Assembly: GCA_048360435.1 (NCBI GenBank)
Contig: DBGCOP010000034.1
Span: 1 to 64,000 of the forward strand
Direction: 5' to 3'
Source: Limenecus sp048360435
GTDB lineage: Bacteria > Cyanobacteriota > Vampirovibrionia > Gastranaerophilales > Gastranaerophilaceae
Length of the DNA: 64,000 nucleotides
Of this stretch, positions 58,583 to 64,000 are shown one piece after another (the first letter of the stretch is position 1; each line of letters begins with the position of its first letter). The position numbers and the translations under genes are program-made. Below the pieces are notes generated by a model, which had not been told where the DNA came from, made no database searches, and saw only the letters and a program-made list of their open reading frames with translations.

Positions 58583-60596
58583 CGTATAAGTCTCCTATAT
58601 AGGAATCATTTTGTGCACGCCGTTGAATTATTTTGTCTCCATATTGAGAACCTTTGATAATTTCTTCGGATGCCCATTTACACACTTTTGCGGGGTAGTT
58701 TTCTCCAGCTTTTGAACACAAGTCCCCGACTACACTATAATGCATTGCGATTTTTAATTCAAGTTGTGAACGTTTCTTATTATTTTCTCTGTCAAAATTT
58801 TTATTATAATTTGCAATTTTTTTATACCCGTCTTCTCCCAGGGCGTTGATTTTTTCTTTTTCAATAATGCTGTCTATGATGTTGTTGGTTTTGTTCTGTC
58901 TTTTTTGAAGACCGCATTCTCTTATCAGCTTGGCACTGTTTAAGTTGATTAAGGTGTTATAACAGTTTCTTGTTTCATGGAATTTGTCCTGTTTGAGCAA
59001 TACAAATGCCATTTTTTCAAGGATTTTGAGCTTTTCATCATCAGGTGCATTTTTGCTGTATAAAATTTCAAGAATTTTCCCGTAAAAATATTCTGCACCT
59101 CCATATTGACCTTTTTCTTTGTCTTTTTGTGCAAGTTTTTCATAGTCGTCTATTTCGAGGGTGTTGTTTTTTAACTTTTGGCTTTCTCTGTATTTTATGT
59201 CTTTGGCAATGCAGTTAAAAACAGCAAAACAGCTGCCCCACATGGATAAAACACTGGGCTTTCCGCTGCCTTCACAGTCACATTTCGGAAAGATAACTTT
59301 GTTGTCTTTGTTTTTCCTGAAAAAGAGCTTGAGCGATTTGTCCGTGTATTCGCCCTGAATATTAATCTTTTTTGCTTTTATTGTTTCTTCGTCAAAAATG
59401 TCTTTGACTTTGTAAAGCTTGTCATCCGGTGCGGATTCGGGATTGTTTTTCAAAAGTTCCGTTTCGTTTTTGTCTGCAAGGACTTCATCTATGTCTTTTC
59501 CCACAAATTTGACAAGGTTTTCAATTTCATCATTTGCAGGAAATTCCTCAAAAGGATATTCGTTTGTTTCTGTGTCAGTGTAGCTGTATCCGATTACTTT
59601 GTTTGTTGTTTTGTCTCTTACCGGAGAAAAATTATACACACCTCTGGCACCGTCTGTAATACAGGTGTCGTATGCGGCAAACATATAGTCCTGAGCCCCG
59701 TCAGCTTCTTTTACTGTTACGACATTGGCTTCTGAAAGAGAGAGGAGATTGAAATCATACCAGTTGTTTCTTTTAATTTCCGATGCCATTTCATCAACAA
59801 CACCGTTTATGTCTTCTCCTGTTGCGATAAAGTGATAAAGTTCGGGTTTGAGCCCTCTTTGACCTGCCATCCATTTCAGCGTATCATCATGCGGATGACC
59901 TGCCGGAATGTATACTTTTGCACCTTTTTCTTTGAGGCTGTTGAGTTCGTTTATTACGCCCCAGGTATATTCTATGCCTTGATGAAGCGGATCCATGTAG
60001 TCGATGTTCTGTCTGTAACGGTCGGGGTTGTAGTATATTTGTTTGAGAAAGTCAAGAATTTGGGCTTTGTTGGTTTTGACTGTTTGGTGGGTTAGATTCA
60101 GGTATTGTCCTGTTACAGAATTTATCTGATCTTTGAGGTTTAAAAGAGGGACTGTCGCTAGCGCAGGAACAGCTACATAGTCGCCTTTTTTCAGGGTTTT
60201 GCTTTTATTAAGAAGATGGAGTTCGTGTTCAAGGCTTTTGAGTTGTTTTACGTTTCTGTCTTTGGGGTTGACTTCGACGTTGTGCATTTCAATGTCCATG
60301 TTCTTTTCGACGGCTTTTGCAAAGTGGGAGACGTTTGAGGCGTGGTTGCTTCCGTCTACAATGTGAACGGGATACCCCATAAATGAAATTTTTTTGGAGG
60401 AAATTTTTTTTGAAGCTGCTAAGTTAGAAGCAGCGGTGATTTGAATGCCTTTAAAACTCAAAATGCTGTTGTTGTCGGGAACGGAATATGAAATCGGGAT
60501 GAGGCAGTTTTTTTGAACTTCTTTTTTGTTTTTATATTTCCAATTTCTGTTTGTTATGCTTGAATGATGCTTTATTGATGAGTTGTTGACAATCAA
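58563..60596 (-). CDS. hypothetical protein with SFKG motif and TPR-like C-terminal part, 678 residues
   Basis: No family is recognised for the N-terminal two-thirds. After a polar, basic start it has two copies of the motif (SILSFKGIQITAAS; KKISFMGYPVHIVDG). A possible enzyme-like alpha/beta region follows (VYIPAGHPHDDTLKWMAGQRG; LLSLSEANVVTVKEADGAQDY). Residues near 500-600 contain helical repeats like TPR (AEYFYGKILEILYSK; MAFVLLKQDKFHETRNCYNTLINLN). TTG 60596 is preferred because GGAGAAGAG lies just ahead; another in-frame TTG at 60638 has no such site. It overlaps the amidohydrolase gene by 20 bases. Confidence 0.72.
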   Translation of the reverse strand: MIVNNSSIKHHSSITNRNWKYKNKKEVQKNCLIPISYSVPDNNSILSFKGIQITAASNLAASKKISSKKISFMGYPVHIVDGSNHASNVSHFAKAVEKNMDIEMHNVEVNPKDRNVKQLKSLEHELHLLNKSKTLKKGDYVAVPALATVPLLNLKDQINSVTGQYLNLTHQTVKTNKAQILDFLKQIYYNPDRYRQNIDYMDPLHQGIEYTWGVINELNSLKEKGAKVYIPAGHPHDDTLKWMAGQRGLKPELYHFIATGEDINGVVDEMASEIKRNNWYDFNLLSLSEANVVTVKEADGAQDYMFAAYDTCITDGARGVYNFSPVRDKTTNKVIGYSYTDTETNEYPFEEFPANDEIENLVKFVGKDIDEVLADKNETELLKNNPESAPDDKLYKVKDIFDEETIKAKKINIQGEYTDKSLKLFFRKNKDNKVIFPKCDCEGSGKPSVLSMWGSCFAVFNCIAKDIKYRESQKLKNNTLEIDDYEKLAQKDKEKGQYGGAEYFYGKILEILYSKNAPDDEKLKILEKMAFVLLKQDKFHETRNCYNTLINLNSAKLIRECGLQKRQNKTNNIIDSIIEKEKINALGEDGYKKIANYNKNFDRENNKKRSQLELKIAMHYSVVGDLCSKAGENYPAKVCKWASEEIIKGSQYGDKIIQRRAQNDSYIGDLYDESHKG

Positions 60597-60732
60597 TACT
60601 CTTCTCCGGATTGTAAAATTAACAGAACAAAAACGCAAAAAAACTATTTTTTGCTATTTGAAAGACTAAACACTTAACAATTGTATAACATGTTTTTCAT
60701 ATAAAGAATTTATTAAAATATCTTTATTTTTA

Positions 60733-60761
60733 TTGACAACAAAAATAAATAAAAATATGCT
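60733..60761 (+). promoter_or_regulatory. strong sigma-70 promoter of the glutamate synthase genes
   Basis: Consensus TTGACA (60733-60738) is followed after 17 bases by TATGCT (60756-60761). The predicted start is at about 60768, leaving a 25-base leader. No operator symmetry is obvious. Confidence 0.82.
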
Positions 60762-60792
60762 TAAAACACCAGGTGAATTAAGGTAAACAATA

Positions 60793-61902
60793 ATGTGTCG
60801 AATAGGTGCTATCAAATCAAAAAGATATTTACACCCCGTAAAAGCGCTTGAACTTATGCGTTCACAGCAAAAAGGCCACGACAACTCGGGGTTTGCGTTT
60901 GTAATGCAGGATTTGGGCGGAGTTTTTGAGAATTATAAAGAACTTCCGATTCTTTCAATGGCTTGTACAAACGAGGGAATGCACATCGCTGAGGATATTC
61001 TCCACTCAATCGGCTTTGTCCGTGTAATGCAGTGGGCTCCTGATGTGCATAATGACATAGAGGGCTTGAATATAAAACCTATGCCCAACTATGTTTTTGA
61101 GGTCTTTAACTATCCTCATTCTTATAAATATGCACCTAAAGAAGAAAAAGAGGCACTTCTTCTTGATACTCGCCTGAGACTGAGAAAAGCTCTTGAAGAA
61201 GCAGACGAAGGTTATGTTTATTCCTTCTGGCCGGATTTGTTGACTTTGAAGGAAATCGGTGACCCGAGAGACATCGGAACATACTTCGGGCTCTGGGATG
61301 AAAAAGAGGATTTTTGTGCAAAAATTATCACTGCACAGTGCAGGCAAAATACAAACTATGACATTGTACGATATGCTGCGCATCCTTTCTTTTTACAGGG
61401 ATATACAGCTTTGTGCAACGGTGAAAACACTTTTTATGAAAAGAATAAGCTTTTTCAAAAAAAACTTCATAAAGGGTATATAGGTTTTGAAAGTGATTCA
61501 CAGTGCTTTTTGTATACACTTCATTACGTAAATAAAATACTGAAATGGCCTTTAAAATATTTTAAACACGTAATTACTCCGCTTCCTTATGAGGAGATGA
61601 TCACAAGAAAAGATTCCGAAATTCTTTTGAGAATAAAGGCTTCTCTTGCTCATCTTGAGGCAAACGGTCCGAACTCCATGATTGCAGTTACACCGGACGG
61701 AACAATGTTTACAACATGTGATTCAAAAAAACTGCGTCCTGTTGTTGTCGGAAAAACTGAGGACACAGTCATTATTACATCAGAGGTTACAGGCATAAAT
61801 GAAATAATGCCTGAAAGAAATATAAATGAAGACATCTATCCTAACGAAAGAGAAATGGTCGTTGTGGACAATGAACTGAATATTGAAAGGTGGCAGCAAT
61901 AG
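60793..61902 (+). CDS. glutamate synthase, separate glutamine amidotransferase subunit
   Basis: The 369-residue protein is a class II (Ntn) glutaminase, the domain that releases ammonia from glutamine in glutamate synthase. The nucleophile Cys2 (MCRIGAI) would be exposed by Met removal, and QQKGHDNSGFAFVMQDLGG follows as in GltB N-terminal domains. In most bacteria this domain is fused within GltB. Here it is a separate gene, as in archaea and some anaerobes. It overlaps the next gene by 13 bases, so subunits are coupled. Confidence 0.88.
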   Translation: MCRIGAIKSKRYLHPVKALELMRSQQKGHDNSGFAFVMQDLGGVFENYKELPILSMACTNEGMHIAEDILHSIGFVRVMQWAPDVHNDIEGLNIKPMPNYVFEVFNYPHSYKYAPKEEKEALLLDTRLRLRKALEEADEGYVYSFWPDLLTLKEIGDPRDIGTYFGLWDEKEDFCAKIITAQCRQNTNYDIVRYAAHPFFLQGYTALCNGENTFYEKNKLFQKKLHKGYIGFESDSQCFLYTLHYVNKILKWPLKYFKHVITPLPYEEMITRKDSEILLRIKASLAHLEANGPNSMIAVTPDGTMFTTCDSKKLRPVVVGKTEDTVIITSEVTGINEIMPERNINEDIYPNEREMVVVDNELNIERWQQ

Positions 61903-63548
61903 ATACCCGTGTTATAAAAACAAATGACATTTCAAAAAATGACCTGAAATGGCAGATAGAATATGACCCGAAAAGGTGTACACTCTGTGGAAAATGTTGT
62001 GCGGCTTGTACATTTAATGCTATTGAATTCGGGGTTGAAAGAAGAAGAAAAGTAAAAAGCGAAGGACCTTTGCCCAATCCTAAAGTTACGTGGGAAACTG
62101 AACCTGTTGTGAAACAGGTGATAACTAAAAATAAAAATTGCGTGGGCTGCGGAATGTGTGCAAAAGTCTGCCCGAATGAAGCAATAAAACCCGTTTATAA
62201 TGAACATAACAGGGTGAATGTGATTCACAGAGCGGAAAATGCCGAGTCTCCGAAAAGGGGCGGCCGTTCCAACCTGCATACAGAGGGCAGAACACTTGAT
62301 AAAATAAAAATCGGAAGAATCTCCCAGATGACAGACCCATCGTTGGATGCGATGAGACACACTTTTGATATTCTTGCGCCGTTTGGAAGGGTGCTTCCGC
62401 CTGAAAAACTGCCTTTTGAAATAGGCGAAGACGGTGAACTTCATATTAACAGTCGGGTACCTAACACAAGATGGATTTATCCGATTATTATAGGCGATAT
62501 GTCTGTGGGTGCACTTTCAACCAGAATGTGGGAAGCTGTTGCCATGGCTGTTGCGTATTTGAACGAGGTTGTCGGACTGCCTGTCAGAATGTGTTCCGGT
62601 GAGGGTGGTATGCCTTTGAAGCTTTTAAAATCAAGATACTTAAAATATATGATTCTTCAAATTGCATCAGGTCACTTTGGTTGGGACAGAATCATTAATG
62701 CAATGCCTGAAATGACGGAAGATCCGGCAGGTGTTTTGATAAAAATCGGTCAGGGCGCAAAGCCCGGCGACGGCGGTCTTTTGCTTGCAAAAAAAGTGGT
62801 CAGACACATTCAGGAAATCCGAGGAGTTCCAAAATCTGATTTGCTCTCTCCTCCGAATCATCAGGGATTGTACTCTATTGAAGAAAGCGTTCAGAAAATG
62901 TTTTTGTCAATGAACTCAGCTTTCAAATTCAGAGTTCCTGTTGCGATTAAAGTTGCAGCTTCTGTTACAAGTGTCAGCGTTTATAACAACCTGTTAAGAG
63001 ACCCGTATAATATAGTCGGCGGCTTCTTCCTTGACGGCATAGCAGGCGGAACCGGTGCTGCGCATGAGGTTTCTCTTGACCATACGGGTCATCCTATTGT
63101 TTCAAGGCTGAGAGACTGTTATCTGGCTGCTGTACACCAGGGTAAACAAGGACAGATTCCACTTTGGGCAGCAGGAGGAATTGGAATGAACGGAACTCTT
63201 GCAGCCGATGCTTTCAAGATGATTTGTCTCGGTGCTAACGGTGTGTTTACAGGCAAATTGATTTTGCAGATTGCTGGCTGTATAGGAAACGACTTTGGAC
63301 GCTGTAATGCCTGCAACACAGGGCTTTGTCCTGTCGGAATTACTACTCAGAACAAAACTCTTGTGGACAGGCTTGATGTTGATAAGGTTGCACAAAATAT
63401 TGTGAACTACTTCCTTGCTACTCATACGGAATTGAAAAAACTTCTTGCTCCTATCGGAAACAGCTCGCTTCCTGTCGGAAGGTCGGATGCTCTGGTTACC
63501 GTGGACAAAAACGTTGCTACGAGATTGGATATACAACATGTGTGCTAA
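61890..63548 (+). CDS. glutamate synthase, FMN/Fe-S subunit with two ferredoxin sites
   Basis: The 552-residue protein has an N-terminal two-[4Fe-4S] ferredoxin-like part (CTLCGKCCAACTFNAIEFG; CVGCGMCAKVCPNEAIKPV), then the FMN barrel of glutamate synthase (GEGGMPLKLLKSRYLKY, IKIGQGAKPGDGGLL, DGIAGGTGAAHE). The cluster motif GRCNACNTGLCPVGITTQ lies near residue 480. It transfers electrons to the 2-imino-glutarate intermediate. Ferredoxin is a likely donor (inference). The GTG start sits inside the end of the glutaminase gene. It overlaps the third subunit by 11 bases. Confidence 0.9.
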   Translation: MAAIDTRVIKTNDISKNDLKWQIEYDPKRCTLCGKCCAACTFNAIEFGVERRRKVKSEGPLPNPKVTWETEPVVKQVITKNKNCVGCGMCAKVCPNEAIKPVYNEHNRVNVIHRAENAESPKRGGRSNLHTEGRTLDKIKIGRISQMTDPSLDAMRHTFDILAPFGRVLPPEKLPFEIGEDGELHINSRVPNTRWIYPIIIGDMSVGALSTRMWEAVAMAVAYLNEVVGLPVRMCSGEGGMPLKLLKSRYLKYMILQIASGHFGWDRIINAMPEMTEDPAGVLIKIGQGAKPGDGGLLLAKKVVRHIQEIRGVPKSDLLSPPNHQGLYSIEESVQKMFLSMNSAFKFRVPVAIKVAASVTSVSVYNNLLRDPYNIVGGFFLDGIAGGTGAAHEVSLDHTGHPIVSRLRDCYLAAVHQGKQGQIPLWAAGGIGMNGTLAADAFKMICLGANGVFTGKLILQIAGCIGNDFGRCNACNTGLCPVGITTQNKTLVDRLDVDKVAQNIVNYFLATHTELKKLLAPIGNSSLPVGRSDALVTVDKNVATRLDIQHVC

Positions 63549-64000
63549 AAAATTTACTATAAACAGTTTGGAGAATAATAAAAGACTTTCATCTCAAGAG
63601 TTGTTACAGCTTATATATGCAAAGATGAAGGAGGGGTATACCTCTTTTGAAATTACTGCATCAGGGCAGCATAATATAGGCGGTCCGTTGTGGAGCGAGG
63701 ACGGAACTCCGCTTTGTTTTGAACTTAAAAACCCCGGACAGCGTGCAGGCTCAATGGGGATGCCGAATACAAAAATTGTTATAGAAGGTTCGGCTCCTGC
63801 TGATGTGGGCTGGCTGAACTCGGGTGCAGAGATTATTCTCAAAGGTGACGGCGGTGATACAACAGCACATTGTGCTGCAAGCGGAAAGATTTATGTTGGC
63901 GGACGTGTCGGAACACGTTCAGGTGCTTTGATGAAACATGATCCGAAATATCCTGCGCCGGAATTTTGGGTGTTGAAAAATACAGGTTCGTTTTCTTTTG
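63538..64000 (+). CDS. glutamate synthase, GXGXG-domain subunit (runs off the window)
   Basis: The ATG at 63538 opens a frame that continues past the window end (154 residues visible, MCAKKFTINSLENNKRLS...). It shows the glutamate synthase C-terminal beta-helix pattern GQHNIGGPLWSEDGTPLCF, LKNPGQRAGSMGMPNTKIVIEGSAP and LKGDGGDTTAHCAASGKIYVGGRVGTRSGALMKHD. This domain structurally couples the glutaminase and synthase sites in fused GltB. It overlaps the FMN subunit by 11 bases. Only the 5' part is seen here. Confidence 0.9.
   Translation, partial: MCAKKFTINSLENNKRLSSQELLQLIYAKMKEGYTSFEITASGQHNIGGPLWSEDGTPLCFELKNPGQRAGSMGMPNTKIVIEGSAPADVGWLNSGAEIILKGDGGDTTAHCAASGKIYVGGRVGTRSGALMKHDPKYPAPEFWVLKNTGSFSF

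Noticed and set aside
1..64000. CRISPR array, tRNA, rRNA, insertion sequence or prophage
   Set aside because: Looking through the intergenic gaps, none longer than about 320 bases, I found no spaced direct repeats, cloverleaf sequence or transposase-like frame.

Overview
The window is one gene-dense stretch of an AT-rich bacterial chromosome. I could discern no rRNA, tRNA, CRISPR array, transposase, integrase or prophage gene. The gene set points to a Gram-negative, anaerobic, fermentative bacterium. It has a Kdo transferase and an RND/TolC pump (outer membrane), a trimeric NADH-linked [FeFe]-hydrogenase, desulfoferrodoxin and ferritin, and many type IV pilin-like proteins. A Ycf45-like ATPase with an R3H domain, two single-stranded DNA-binding proteins, and the combination of low GC with numerous short pseudopilins recall the non-photosynthetic cyanobacterial sister group (Vampirovibrionia/Melainabacteria, order Gastranaerophilales). 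That placement is inference from gene content, not from a tree.

Layout. 1-4.9 kb: the alpha ribosomal operon rpmJ-rpsM-rpsK-rpsD-rpoA-rplQ-truA-rplM-rpsI, with a branched RNA structure before rpsM and a strong terminator. 5-10.1 kb: a TPR protein and several proteins without recognised function. 10.2-14 kb: waaA, then rpsF-ssb-rpsR and leuC on the minus strand. 14.1-18.5 kb: an EF-hand/LysM-like Ala-Lys-Glu-rich protein, then glgC, a thioredoxin-like lipoprotein and two pilins in one run. 18.6-24.9 kb: a complete RND efflux operon whose -10 box lies inside a perfect 18-bp palindrome. 24.9-29 kb: a 1163-residue zinc-ribbon/cyclase-like/STAND ATPase/TPR protein and a small secreted partner. 29-31.7 kb: ssb2, a four-carbon acid sugar kinase and pdxA. 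32.4-33.4 kb: desulfoferrodoxin and ferritin, with overlapping reading frames. 33.4-38.2 kb: Ycf45-like ATPase, then NfeD and flotillin separated by a palindromic RNA-like element. 38.3-43.3 kb: nuoJKLMN only, with a shortened NuoL and altered proton-channel residues. 44.7-49.1 kb: radA, a FliA/WhiG-type sigma factor and three pilins. 49.2-53.5 kb: the hydrogenase operon hydCBA behind a Rex- or CRP-like operator. 53.5-60.6 kb: proteins carrying a recurring N-terminal Ser-Phe-Lys-Gly-like motif, an unknown 402-residue protein and a second LeuC-like dehydratase. 60.8-64 kb: a split, archaeal-style glutamate synthase, whose third gene runs off the window.

How it fits together. The hydrogenase can reoxidise NADH (probably with reduced ferredoxin) during fermentation, and its candidate operator would make it redox-responsive. 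The nuo fragment may form the membrane arm of a reduced complex I-like machine whose other subunits lie elsewhere. Desulfoferrodoxin and ferritin form a small oxygen-defence and iron-storage unit. The least-explained material, and the best candidates for something undescribed, are the five minus-strand proteins with the shared N-terminal SFKG-like motif, the pseudopilin family with a conserved DVNG...PN..G.D.F block, the zinc-ribbon/cyclase-like/STAND protein, and the two structured intergenic RNAs.
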